Assembly (NCBI GenBank): GCA_016758965.1
Contig: JAEPRB010000284.1
Location: 1 to 47,394 of the forward strand
Direction of reading: 5' to 3'
From: Circinella minor
Lineage: Eukaryota > Mucoromycota > Mucoromycetes > Mucorales > Lichtheimiaceae
DNA length: 47,394 nucleotides
Shown here: piece after piece, positions 12,329 through 24,927 of the stretch
Layout: the number at the start of each line of letters is the position of its first letter
How positions within the stretch are numbered: position 1 is the stretch's first letter
Translations under genes and position numbers: made by a program
The notes under the pieces: generated by a model
Databases searched by the model: none
Seen by the model: the letters and a program-made list of their open reading frames with translations, nothing else
Told to the model about the DNA's origin: nothing

Positions 12329-13008
12329 AAATAGCCCCCTTTTCATTCAATTATTATAATTTATCACTAATTATTCAAACTTACACATTCATCTACGCAA
12401 AAAACAAACAAATTCAAAAAAAATTGCCATTCTTCCACTTATACAACCATCTACCCCCCCCATCACTATCCTTTTTTTATCTTATTATTATTACAATTAT
12501 TTGCTATATATTTTGCTCATTAGAGATATACCCTAAACTTTTGAGCTTATATTTGTTCTTTTCCTTTTTTTTCTTCTTCTTATAACTTATTACATCTATT
12601 ACAACTTACACATACTAAACTACATTGTTTTTTTCTTGTAAATTATCTATCTTTTTTTATCGCTTGTTTACACACTTTTATACACTTCAAACCTACACTT
12701 ATACTAAAGACACCCCCTTTTTTTTATTTCTTCTTCCGTTTCAAGTTGTATTTTTTTTTCATCCTTTTCTTATATAATAATAATAATAATAAAAACAAGA
12801 AAAGATAATATTTGATTCTTATTAAATAAATATTATTTCTTTTTTTAATAATGCTACATTGTTATTACTATTATTATTATTTTTTGAAAGAGTTGAGAGG
12901 TGATAAATACAAAGATGCAAAATGTGAGTGCTTAAAAATGGAAATCAATGGATAGATAAATAGAGGACAGGGAAGATGGAGAGAATATATGTGTGTGTAT
13001 ATATAAAA
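12329..13008. other. Intergenic between convergent genes
   Basis: This is the 3' flank of the G-alpha gene and of the Rrp7 gene. It is rich in T runs and pyrimidines, with (ATT)n and (AAT)n stretches near 12,775-12,795 and 12,865-12,885. No gene was seen. Confidence 0.5.
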
Positions 13009-14008
13009 TTAATAAGGTTTAAATCTTCGAGATTGTTTTTGTTGTTCAATTTTTTGTTTATCTTGTTCAAAACGTTCTCGAAGTTGTTGCAATTCATTTT
13101 GTTTTTGTTGACGTAATTGGAACCGATAGAAATCATTAAGATCACCCATCTTTTTCTTCTTTGGTTGTTCAATAGGTTGTTGTTGAGTAGCTGAGGCAAT
13201 ACCCTTTCTAACACGTGATACAACAGTGAATCCATCATCATCCATTTTATTCATGCGTTCTTGTGCTTCACGTTCCTTTTCATATTCGCTTGCTGTAAAC
13301 TTGAGCATGAATGCATTAACTTGTTGTTGTAATTGATCATGATCAGGCCGTTCAATATTATATCGACGAATATATCCTGTATATATAATGGGGTGTTTTT
13401 TTATACATTTGGTTAATTATATAACATGATATAAATAAGTACACCTTCTTGGCTTTTTTTTTTCGAAACTTACGTTTTAAACCTAAAGGCTGCTGTTTTG
13501 TTTCTGCTTTCCATTTTTTATCTTGATGAGGCATATCTAATACACGTTCCAAATCTTCACTTGACTTAAATACAACATGAGCAAATGATCCACTTTCAAA
13601 TATCCGTCGTAAATGAACAGCTTTTTGTTGTCTTTCTGCTTCTTCGTCTTCTTGTTGTTGTTTTTTTGTACGATACTTCTTCTTTTTCTTTGGTTCTTCT
13701 TCTTCGCTATTAGGTAACTTATTACCAGGATATTGAACACTTTCAATTTGACCATATTGATTGAATAATTCTTGTAAATGACTATCTGTGGTATCGACAG
13801 GAAGGTTCAATACAAATAATGATCGATCGCTGGTATTATCGGTTGTTATGCGTGTTTCATGTTTTTTAATGTAAATATAATGTCGACAGTTTTTGGCAAC
13901 AAGAACAGGCAACGCTTTAAAACCATTGAATTCTTGCAAATCAGGATCACTATTTTGTGTCGCTGCTACTACTTTTGTTGTTGAGGTTTTTGATTTTTTT
14001 TTCACCAT
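13009..14008 (-). CDS. RRP7: Ribosomal RNA-processing protein 7 (Rrp7)
   Basis: Two exons (14008-13474 and 13376-13009) encode about 300 aa, close to yeast Rrp7 (297 aa). Rrp7 is part of the UTP-C/CURI module of the small-subunit processome in the nucleolus. It is needed for pre-18S rRNA processing. The N-terminal half has an RRM-like region (SLFVLNLPVDTTDSHLQELF, then FAHVVFKSSEDLERVL). An acidic/Lys-rich insert lies between the two. The C-terminal half is the diagnostic Rrp7 region: a charged helix, then DFYRFQLRQQKQNELQQLR and the terminal RRFKPY. The junction codon (C|GA, Arg) keeps the frame. The start at 14008 (MVKKKSKTS) is preferred over an upstream in-frame Met because the latter precedes unrelated, non-coding-like sequence. 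Confidence 0.9.
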
Positions 14009-15394
14009 TTTTTTATGTGAAATGTAAAAAAGATGATCTTTGAGTAAAAAAAAAAGAAAATGCCGGGTGGCTGGGATGAATTTGAATGGAGCCAGTGAGA
14101 CACCGAACAGGACTCTGCTATAAAGATCTACCCAGTAAGGGGGAGCTATTAGGCAAAGTCCAAAGAAATTTTTTTCATGCATGTATTTTATTTACTCTAC
14201 TTTTAATTTAAATAGTTGCTTACGAAATAGATGGTGATATATAAAGAAAACAAGTAGCTGAAAAATTAATGTTAGTATTTTTTCAGAATAAAATAGGCTT
14301 TCTTTGTGTTTAAGCGAGGCATTGGATATCAACCACCTATGTTTTTATGGTTATATAAGTGGTTCTTTGAAATGTTTGCTGATATGCTGCTTGCTAACAC
14401 TACTTGATAATTATATCACCATCTTGTGCTTATAAAGAATGTTACTCTATTAGTAAAAAAATTGCTATGAGTATTTTCGGTACGACCAAGGGTAATTTTT
14501 CTTTTAATTTTTAGGAGATCAATTAATTGCGATAAAGTAATCAAAGATACAATAGTCTAGTGAATAAAATGGATAGAAAACTCACCAGACATTATTATTT
14601 TATATAATCATTGCTACAAAAGCTTTGAGTTTATTCTTAAGAGAGCACTTTAGTTCACTCAAAGTCATTACGCAAGGTTAGTAATGAAGGCCTTCTAGTT
14701 TATCATAAGCAAAAGCCGTCCATTATTTAATACCTATGTCATTATTTCTTTCTTTATATCTTTCACCATAATGCTTTGTTTACTGGGAATATCATATGTG
14801 CAATGAGAGATCCTAACGTAAGAACATAAAAAAAAATGGAGATCGCTCATATACTATTATAGACTAATCATTTTAAATTAAATTAAAAAACAATAAGGTT
14901 ATCTATTGTTGTTTCAGTTCAAAAATATATAATATGTATAGCAATTAATACGTACACCACTTTCAATTTTTTTTTTTTTTTGCTTCTCCTACTTCCTTCT
15001 CACGTGTCTCCTTGCGCGCATATAATGATTATTTTGAGTAATTTCCTTTCGTTTTGTGAGGTTTGGTAATTTCTCTTGTATATATGTTCAAGTCTTTTTT
15101 TTATAGAAATGAACAGAGAGAGATAGCCGCGAGTTTTCGATTACTCAATCAGGTAAATAGCCATTTTTTTAATCAAGGAGGCTCAGTATATTATTCACTT
15201 ACTTTTTACTACTCTTTAACCCCCCCCTATCCTTTATATGTTCCTTTGGCCCCTTATAATATACCTATTATGCTGTATAAACTTATTACAATTCTTTTTC
15301 TTTTTCTTTTTTATCTTTTTGCTTCCTCGCTTTGCAACTCAAACAAAAATTTCTATTCGTCTTATTTTTTATATTAATTATATAATTTGTAACC
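14009..15394. other. 1.4-kb intergenic region between divergent genes
   Basis: It contains promoters for Rrp7 (leftward) and the PAK kinase (rightward). A pyrimidine-rich tract at about 15,175-15,350 precedes the kinase start. No gene or RNA was recognised. Confidence 0.5.
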
Positions 15395-17945
15395 ATGGAA
15401 ACAACCGTTGCGACTACATCAAGAGCATCCCCAGGCAACGATAATAACAAAGGTTACACAGTCAAAATCGGTTGCATAATTTCCTATTTATTTTACTGAC
15501 ATACTATTTTTTTTTTCCTCTGCAAATATTTTAGCAGCGACACTTCATAATTCCAGCTCACGAAGATCACTTGTCAATGTGTTTTCATCTTCACGTAATT
15601 CCATTGCACATACATTAAAACCACATAAATCGTCTCCTTCTTTATCTCGAACTTTATCGTTGGGAGGCAAAGCGCATGTCACAAAATTATATAATACTGG
15701 AGCAATTAAACCATCTTGTCATTTATCGAGTCAACAACAGATTGCAGTTCAAATAACAAATCAGCCTACGCAAACTTATTTAGCTGCTCAACAAGAACAA
15801 CATAAAAAGCAACAATTACGAAAAAAGCAATCACATTATTCAACGAAACAACAACGATTGCAATCCAGTGGTAGTTTATCGCTTGTGCGTGATGAATCAA
15901 TTGGCGGAGTATCATCCTTGGATAATAAAACACGCGACAGATCAACGTTTAAAGGGGTTTTGGATAAGGTTGTTGGTGAGTTTCATCAATAATTGGATCT
16001 GTTATATTACTCCCTTTTTCTTAATTTGTCATGTGCGAATACTACTATGTTTTTATTAGATCTTTTATCAAGTAATAATGGAACAGGGATATCAAGTAGT
16101 ACAAATGATACAAGCAGTTCTAGTTTGAAAAATTTGGATATTTCATCACCATACAATACACGACATGTGACACATGTCGGTTTTGATGCTCATACGGGTG
16201 AGTTTACTGGTTTACCTAGCGATTGGAATATTTTACTTAAGCATAGTGGCATTACACGAATTGAACAAGAACAAAATCCTCAGGTAACAAAACAAAGAAA
16301 TTTACTTTTACACTTTTATTTCAATACTTTGAAAAAAATCAAAAGAGTAGGAGGTAAAAGAAATACATATATGAATTAAAGACTTACATACTTGATATAT
16401 TGGATATATACAGGCCGTTATTAAAGCCATCGAATTTTATCAAGAATCACAAGGAAGAGATGAAGAAGCTGTATGGCAAAAGATACCTAATGGAACAATT
16501 TCATCAGCTATGACGACATCAAATAAACCAAAATTACATACAGATTCAAATAATAGTAATGACATTGCTACTGGTTCCATCCCAAAACGTTCGACTCGTC
16601 GCCCCCTTTCAAGTATTAGAAGTACAGATGATTCCTCATTATTAAACAGAGATGGGTCATTCAGAAAGAGTGATGTAAGTATTTTCTCATTTTTTTATTC
16701 ATTTAATTATTGTAACCAGTAATAACTAAATTTTTATGTTCCCATTTCAGACAACTATACATAACAATCGATCAAGTATTTCTGGTATATATAAAATAAC
16801 TTTGAATGTGACAGTTTGGGTTTATATATATACTGATACATAAATACCTATATGGGTTACGCATAAATTTTTAATCATAGATCCTAATACCGAAATAACT
16901 AAGTCAACGAGCTATTCCCAAAGTTGTGCAGATAACCAATCACAACGACAATCAATTCGTAAATCACGACCTGTTTCAGAAAATTTAGTTGTTAATAACG
17001 ATAACAACGGTACGAGAAACTCGATTAATATAAAGACAAACAGTAACGAACAGACAACTGCTACTACTACTACTACTACTACTACTAATACTAATGCTAC
17101 TGCCGCTGCAGAAGCAAGAGCGTCTGTACCAAACAGTGTAACTACCGTTACAAGTACCAAGCGCCGTGTACCAAAGCAAAGCAATACTAAAGAATCAGAT
17201 AATTTGATGTGTCGGTTACGTGAAGTATGTACAATTGCAGATCCAAGAGAATTATATCAAGACATGATAAAAATCGGACAAGGGTAAGAGAATTGTTGTT
17301 ATTGATATTTTTATAATTTCATAAAAATGAACTCCTTTTTCTAAAATAATATTAATACTGTATTTCAGCGCATCTGGTGGAGTATTTACTGCTCATCGTG
17401 CCGGTAAAAAAGAAATACCTGTTGCGATCAAGCAGATGAATGTTGATCAACAACCCAAAAAGGAACTTATCATTAATGAAATCATAGTAATGAAGCAATC
17501 GATGCATCCTAACATTGTCAATTATATGGACTCGTATCTTTGGAAAGGAGATCTTTGGGTGATTATGGAATACATGGAAGGTGGTAGTTTGACAGATGTT
17601 GTAACATGTAATATGATGACGGAAGGTCAGATTGCCGCTGTTTGTCAAGAAGTTTTGAAAGGATTACATCATTTACATATGAATGGAGTTATTCATCGAG
17701 ATATTAAAAGTGATAATATTCTATTAGATTTAGAAGGAAATATCAAATTGAGTATGTATCAAAAGCAAATAAGGGACAAAGGAATTCTTGAAAATGAAAA
17801 AGTTAGAAAATTTTAACACTTTATTTTATTTATTCTTTTTTCATTACAGCCGATTTTGGGTTCTGTGCTCAATTAAATGAAGGTCAATCCAAGCGAACAA
17901 CAATGGTGGGAACTCCTTATTGGGTAAGTTGTCTGTAGAAATTTT

Positions 17946-18012
<67 letters not shown>

Positions 18013-18395
18013 CAACGAATGACTCATGGAAATTAATAATATAATAGATGGCCCCTGAAGTCGTTACACGTAAAGAATATGGCCCAAAAGTCGATATTTG
18101 GTCTCTTGGTATTATGGCTATTGAAATGGTAGAAGGTGAACCCCCTTATCTTAACGAAAATCCCCTTCGCGCACTTTATTTGATTGCTACAAATGGTACT
18201 CCACAATTACAAAATCCTGAATCACTTAGTGAAACGTTCCGTGACTTTTTATTAAGAACATTAGAAGTGGATCCGGAGCAACGACCCTCAGCGAATACTA
18301 TGTTGGAACATAAATTTTTGACTTCTGCAGATCCATTATGTTCTCTTTCACCATTGATTGAAGCTGCTCGAGATCAAGCAGATGGTCAAGCATAA
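15395..18395 (+). CDS. p21-activated protein kinase (PAK / Ste20-type)
   Basis: Nine exons (15395-15452, 15535-15975, 16060-16283, 16414-16674, 16751-16784, 16881-17283, 17369-17751, 17850-17923, 18048-18395) encode about 741 aa. A Cdc42/Rac-binding CRIB motif, [16 protein letters not shown], sits at about 194-209 and continues GEFTGLP. A Ser/Thr kinase domain fills about 466-725: Gly loop GQGASGGVF, Lys495 in [14 protein letters not shown] (Asp585), DFG (Asp603), activation segment TTMVGTPYW, then MAPEV. The N-terminus is Ser/Gln-rich and has no PH domain. That favours the Ste20/Pak1 class over Cla4. It would couple Cdc42 to polarity and MAPK signalling. The linker holds a Thr/Asn run coded by ACT repeats. 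The acceptor of exon 2 could also be 3 nt later. Confidence 0.92.
17949..18012. repeat. CA then TA microsatellite in the last kinase intron
   Basis: About 24 CA units are followed by a TA run, wholly inside the intron between the TPYW and MAPEV exons. Confidence 0.95.
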
Positions 18396-19899
18396 TATAA
18401 TATTCTTTTGCTTACACTCCCCCCCCCCCTTATTATTATGTTGGAATAGTATAATTTTTCGTTTTTTTATTGATTCATTCTTTAATCTTATTCATCCACT
18501 TTTATTTTGTTACGTATTTTTGTCATTATTTATTTTCTTTGCCTTCTTTCATTAATATTATCACAATATCTATAACTTTTTTTTTATTCTTTTAATCATC
18601 ATCAACTCACAAAACTTTGTTAAATAAGTTGAGACCATTATAATATAAAATCCTTATTTAATCACACACGCCAAAAGTCAAAAGATTTTAGTTAAATATT
18701 TGAATCCGTTGTCATTATATCATCATATATTATGCGTAAATATTATAGTATCGAGTTTCATGTTCAAGACCGAACATACGGTAATTACCATTTCATTATA
18801 CAATCCGCCCACCACAACAAAATATGCGTCACTATTATTTTTATCTTTGATTTAACGAGAGCCTGTCCAAGAGGTATCTTTTTTTTTTGTTGATCCAAGA
18901 GGTATCTATGACGTAAGTAATTTACTACAGACATTTCAAATTAATTTATGCATTCCAAAAGAAAGATGGATGATCGGAAATAAGGCGTATATTGCCAGGT
19001 GTTGTTGTTCTGAATTGTTCTTGTTCTTGTTACGTATACAGTATCGCTGTAATATGAACCAAAAACTAGGTCGCCATCCCTCCACCTCCACTCATAAAAA
19101 AGGTCTGAAGTTTTTACCTGGTAATTTACCCCACACCTGTTACTGATTAATAATTTTATGCACACAATTGAACTGATGGATGTATTTTTTTTTTAATTTC
19201 ATGAAAGGGGTCCGATCATTACGTGCGTGCGAAAATTTTCCTTGTGATATAACCTCGACTTGAGGCTGAACCCCTTATGCAGCATATATGGGAAGATAAT
19301 CGAAAAAATAATAATGGCTAGTATAGTACATAATAATGATAAATAAGTATGTTATACTGGCGAAAAGATAGCGTTGTATTGTAGTAAATTATATTTAATA
19401 TTTTATTTCTAATCAATAGATTCCGATGACAATAGACACAGAAAATGAGAAATATAAGCAAAAAAAAAAAAAAAAAAAAAAATAGTCGCTATGCGCCTGT
19501 TCTTTAACCCCACCCAAACACCTAGTCAGTTTTTAGGTCGGCAGGGTCATGCTTTAAAAATCCGTGTTACACAAGGAGATAATGACAGTGATTTTCTTTT
19601 CACATGCCATATGATCCCCAATACAAGTTGAAAGTTTTGATGGGAAAAGGATTAGGTCAGTACCATTCCCTTTGTTGTTGTGTGGGGTAAAAAAAATGCG
19701 AGTCTCATAATCCAAACGCTGTACAAGGTATTATTACATGGAAATGCATATAAATTTTTAAACCTTTTTCTCTTTTTATTTTTTTCACGTCCACTTTCTG
19801 TGCTTTCTTTTTTTTTTGCCTCTTCTTTTTTATTTTAATTATTTATTTAAGAAAAACACAGTTTTTTCTCTGCTTTATATACAACAAAACATATAAACA
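18396..19899. other. 1.5-kb intergenic region upstream of acyl-CoA oxidase
   Basis: It holds the kinase 3' flank and the oxidase promoter. A 13-bp direct repeat (ccaagaggtatct) occurs at about 18,867 and 18,894. A poly-A run lies near 19,460-19,482, and a CT-rich leader at 19,760-19,860. No convincing gene was found; the few short open frames lack any recognisable motif. Confidence 0.5.
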
Positions 19900-22549
19900 A
19901 TGACTATTCCATTGAAGGATTCGACAGCACCTAATGCAAAGGCCGCTTTGGCTCGTTTAGAACAACTTAAGAGCCAGTTGAATTTGACACCTTCAACCGT
20001 ATCACTTCAGGCACCAAAAGACATGGCTGCTGAACGTGCAGCTGCAGACTTTAGCATTAATGCTCTTGCTCGTCTTTGGGCTGGTGGCGACAAACAATAT
20101 GAGATGCAGGTAACAAATAACCTACGTAATCAAATCACGTATCAAAAAGTATTTTTATTTATCAATTTAATGCTTACAAATTAATAGCAAAAAGCATACG
20201 AAATCATTAAGAACGATCCTGAATTGGTGGTTCAACCACCACGTAATATTCTTGAATTTACTAGAGACGAATGGCGTGAATTGTAAGTTCATATTTATGC
20301 TATATGTAGTCAATAATGTAATGAAATAATGGAGTTGTAAATTATATAAACATTTAGTACCATGGGTCAAATTTATCGAGTTGCTCAACTCTTACAAGAA
20401 TATGGACATGACCGTGAATTTGCCTATGAAATTGGAAAAGCTGTCAATGTCTATTCAGAAAGTTTTTCTATGCGTTTTTTTGTCCACGAATCACTCTTCC
20501 GTAATGTTATCAACATGTTGGGTACCAAAGAGCAAGCTCAAAAATGGAATGATGATATTAATAATCTTAAAGTTTATGGTTGTTTTGCTATGGTAAGTTA
20601 AAATTTACATTCAAACAAAGAAATACTGTTCCAATAAGATTTAAGTATTAAAGCTTTTTATTTTTATTTCTTCTTCTCGTTTCCGTGTTTTAGACCGAGT
20701 TAGGTCATAGCTCAGCTTTACGTGATATTGAAACCTGTGCAACCTTTGATTTAGCTACTGATGAATTCATTCTGGATTCCCCTTCTGTCACCTCAACGAA
20801 ATGGTGGATCGGTGGTTCAGGTCAAACGTCCACTCATGCCGTGGTTATTTCTCAAACTGTCATTAAGGGTGAACACAAGGGTCATAATTGGTTCATTGTT
20901 CAATTACGCGATAAAGTAACTGGTGAATTAATGCCTGGTGTTCACATTGGTGACATTGGTAAAAAGGTTGGACATGATGGTGTAGACAATGGCTGGATCC
21001 AATTCCGTGGCGTTCGTATCCCTCGTTCCAACATGCTTCAAAAATGGGTTCAATTGGAACGTGATGGTTCTTATACGCCCGCTCCAAATCCAGCAGTAAT
21101 GTATGCCACTTTGATCCCCGAACGTTTATCCTTAATTATTGTTACTACACAATTAGTTGGACAAGCTTTGACCATTGCCACTCGATATGGTGTCGTCCGT
21201 CGTCAAGGTTCTAAGAATGAACAAATTATGGACTATCAATCTCATTATTCTCAATTGATACCTGCTATTTCGTTCATGTATATGGTGAAATCCGCCGCTT
21301 CTACTATTGATAGTCAATTTGAAGTTTTGACCGCTGGTGGTGAAATGAACCCTGTGGATTATTTAAACCATATGGGTGATATGCATGCTGTTTCAGCCTG
21401 TCTGAAGGGCTTAACTGGTTGGTATGGTTCTGAAATTTTGGAAACTTGTCGACGTGCATGTGGTGGTCATGCTTATTCAGCTTATAATGGTATTGGTCAA
21501 ATCATCGGTGATTGGGGTGTCATGACTACTGGTGGTGGTGACAATGTGGTACTTTTGCAACAAACTGCTCGTATTCTTGTCTATCGTTTGGAACAGAAGT
21601 TAGAAAATGATGAATATCCAGAGCTCAAATTTAAGAGCTCAACCCATTATATTTTACGTGCCAAGGAGTATTTGGCTACTCCTTCTTGGCCTGTACATGA
21701 TGTTACTGATGCTATCAAGAATCTACGTCTCTTGGAAGATGGTCTTAATGCAATCCTTGTCAAACGTGTGAGTAGCTAGTTGTGTATCAAAAATATATAC
21801 AGATATGAAATGTTGAAAAAAGAAAACTAATACATTTTTTGTATGATACTTCATTATTATTATTAGCTCAACAGCATTCGTCAAGCCATGGCAAAAGGCA
21901 AAGTACTCAACGATGTTCTTATGGACTGTGTTCGTGTTGCTGAAATGCACTGTGCTGTCTTCTTGTTCAGTGATGCTGTAAACAAGTATGGTGCTCCTCA
22001 TGGACCTGAAGGTATTGACAAGGGTGTCTATTCTATCATGCACCGTATGACAGCTCTTTGGGGTCTCCATACTCTCGTTCGATACTCTGATCAAGGTTTC
22101 AAAGAAGGTTTTATTAGCCCACAACAGATCAAAGCTGTCGAAGAACAATATTTAGAGGTACGATTATTATTTTGTGATAGAGCTATTATTATATAATTGC
22201 ATTTATTTATTTTATGATTTTTCTTTTTTTTAAATGTAACTAGACTTCCAAGTCTCTTCGTAAGCAAGTCATTGGCTTAACCGATGCATTTGGTTTCCCT
22301 GACTTTGTAATTAAAGCACCTATTGCCAAGTATGATGGTAACATTTATGAACGTAAGTATGATATAATATTGATGATGACAAAAAAAATGCGCTTCACTA
22401 GTGAAAGATAACACAAACTTAACTAATTTAATGTATACTACACAGCTTACTTTGAAACATTATTACAAGCACCTAATAGCGTTGGAAAGACACCTTATCA
22501 TGAAAAATATATTAAGCCATTGACAGAACGCCCTGGTACCAACAATTAA
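19900..22549 (+). CDS. POX1: Acyl-CoA oxidase (peroxisomal)
   Basis: Seven exons (19900-20109, 20188-20282, 20358-20592, 20694-21767, 21867-22157, 22244-22352, 22446-22549) encode about 705 aa. This flavoenzyme makes the first, H2O2-producing step of peroxisomal fatty-acid beta-oxidation. Family features are the N-terminal helical region, TELGHSSALRDIETCATFD, the FAD-binding stretch KWWIGGSGQTSTHAVV, PRSNMLQKW, ERLSLI, ETCRRACGGHAYSAYNGI and GDNVVLLQQTAR. The C-terminus is PGTNN, not a canonical PTS1, so import may use another route, as for some yeast oxidases. All phases close. It complements the two thiolase genes at the left end, since the two enzymes catalyse the first and last steps of the same cycle. 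Confidence 0.95.
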
Positions 22550-22969
22550 ATTCATAACATTCTTTTTTGTAATTAATCTTTTTGTTCTTGTTTGTATTAT
22601 TGCTAGTTTTTGATATATAAATATTAATGAAAAAAAAAGATATGGGGAGACTACTATGATGATATGCAGAAATAAAAACGAAACTGATATCTGTAACTAC
22701 TACCTTGTACCTAATGTTAAATATTATTATCGAGGTATGATATTGTAAATGTTCCCTCTCTTTGATATTACTGCTTTTCGACTTATGGTAACTCAACTGA
22801 TGTAAATCTACTTTGCAAGCTCGTTTACTATAAGTTGACATACTGGTTTTGTAATTAAGGTGATACGTATTGATGAAAGATAGGGTTGCTTATAGTTGCT
22901 TTTTTTGAAAATTGTTGTCAAATCAAACTATTACCTCTTCTTAAAAAAAGAGAGCAAGAATATTAAATA
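22550..22969. other. Intergenic, 3' flank of acyl-CoA oxidase
   Basis: AT-rich sequence with no gene seen. It ends at the TA dinucleotide (22968-22969) flanking the MITE. Confidence 0.5.
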
Positions 22970-23559
22970 CAGTAGAGCCCCGTTAATTTCATCCATGTTT
23001 AACTTCAACCCCCGTTAATTTACTTGATTTTGCCAGGAATAGTTACAAAACATAGTGTCAACTTTCACATCCCCTTTATTTTCACTTTCACAATGATTTT
23101 GAAGGGTTGAAATTAAGCGGCCTTCCAAAATCTGACTTGAGAAAGACTTTTATTGGTTTTCTGTGATAAAGAAGTTATACAAAATGGCTTGTTTATAAGA
23201 CAGCAACTGTCTCAATCTATTTTGAAAATCAAGGGGGCTATGATAACTCTACTTCAGTACCAACATTGATTGTATCTATGCTACTGACATACTTCTTCTT
23301 TACTGATTACTCTTATCACAAAAAATTTCAAAGAAATATTAACTATATAATATGAAGCATATTACATAGTCACTAATAAGTTCATTGATCAAAAGCAGTA
23401 ATGATAGTGTATATAGTGTGCATGGAATTATTGGTTATGATGTCTGTTAAATTTTTAACCAGGGTTTCCCTCCGACATGGTGCCCCTATAATTTCATTCC
23501 ACCGTTAATTTCACAAAATAGCCAGGAATGAAGTCTATGAAATTAACGGGGGCCTACTG
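22970..23559. mobile_element. Non-autonomous Tc1/mariner (pogo-like) MITE
   Basis: The left end starts CAGTAGAGCCCCGTTAATTT. The right end, read on the other strand, starts CAGTAGGCCCCCGTTAATTT. The two ends match at 21 of the first 23 bases. A TA dinucleotide flanks both sides (22968-22969 and 23560-23561), the classic target duplication of this superfamily. The 590-bp interior has no open frame. It holds further copies of the (C)CCGTTAATTT motif at about 23,011-23,023 and 23,503-23,513 and a related inverted form near 23,108-23,121. The superfamily is inferred from TA duplication and CAGT ends. Confidence 0.8.
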
Positions 23560-23561
23560 TA

Positions 23562-24927
23562 GATATTTTCTTTGTACACTTCGAGACATGTTCTAAAACA
23601 AACTAATATGTAATCTTAGTTGAACTGCGGGATCCTGAAAGTAGAAATACATAATATTCTTACTCAAGAAGACATGTAGTACACACGACTTCGAAACCGA
23701 TTACAGTCTACCCCGAGGGTTTTGCACACCTGATATTTCCTGATTTTTTGTTGCGGAACCGAAGACTCGCAACAATCGAGAGTTCGTATAAACATTCGAA
23801 TACACCATTTTAACAGTTATGCTTTGGTGACATTTTTGCTATTTCCCTATTTGGATAATAATTCATAAGAGTACTGTACAGAATTATTAAATTAGAGTAT
23901 AGTTTACTTCCAATAAGCGAAACTCTCCTAAAAAAAAATCTCGATGCAAGTTGCAAGTTGCGAGAGTCCATTAAGTATTTTTAACATTTTCAAAAACAAA
24001 CAGTGCATAACTGAAAGATTTGCAAAAGTGGTGCTGACTGTAGACTATAGAAAAAACATCAGAGTTTGTACCTCAAATTCATGTCTCCAGCGATGCAAAC
24101 TTCTATCAAGTTGTTCAACAAACACTTTATTCACCCGTAGACTATCCTCTAAAATGTTTATCGTTTACCAACCAATTTTAATTTGCTATTTATGACAACA
24201 TAGTAGATCTTGAAATTAATAAATTATAATATACATTTTTCATAAGCCCCTATACTATCTTTTGTACGATTTTAATGCTTGATCAATTACGTATTTGACT
24301 AGATATACAGTATTTATTTAAAAGAGAGACTAGATCCAGTGTCGAGGGAAAGGGTGCAAAGATACTCACTACGTTAGTATCTAAACAACTTTTTTCTCTT
24401 TCTCTTTCTCCTTCATCACATTCAGCATATATATTGTATAATACAAGTCTTCCTTACTCTCTTTTTTCATTACACACTGCTGTTCCACATTTATCCCTTT
24501 ATGTTGGATTATACTATTATTAATAAATCTAAACAAAATAAAATAATCTTCTCGTGTTAAAAAACTATTACTGTATGGTATATATCGAATTCACTAAAAA
24601 AGCTTGCCACGTATGTTAAAACTCTACGCCAGTTACAGGTTATGTAATATGAACCCATAGGTGTAAATTGTCTTATCATGCTTAAAGAATTTTGATGGTT
24701 CACATAGATATATAACCATTAACATATTTCCTTAAGAGTGTTATCTAATTTCAGACATAAAATTCATTAAACAAAAAATGAAAATCCGCCGAACAATCAT
24801 TTCTCAAAAGGTATTTAATTTTCACACAATCATCTCCGTTGATTAAGCATTGGTAAGCTACTTTTACTGTGTGATATATATATATATATATATAGTATTC
24901 TTTCCTTTCTACAAAATTTAAGCAATT
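23562..24927. other. 1.4-kb intergenic region
   Basis: No gene was recognised. It includes a CT-rich tract at 24,390-24,490 resembling the core promoters of neighbouring genes, although the next start codon is 440 bp further on. It also has a TA microsatellite near 24,876-24,894. Confidence 0.45.

Noticed and set aside
18941..19165. 74-codon minus frame upstream of acyl-CoA oxidase
   Set aside because: It has no recognisable domain and no conserved splice signals; treated as promoter sequence.
23944..24195. 83-codon plus frame between the MITE and the dehydrogenase
   Set aside because: It has no domain or splice partners, and its composition is not coding-like.
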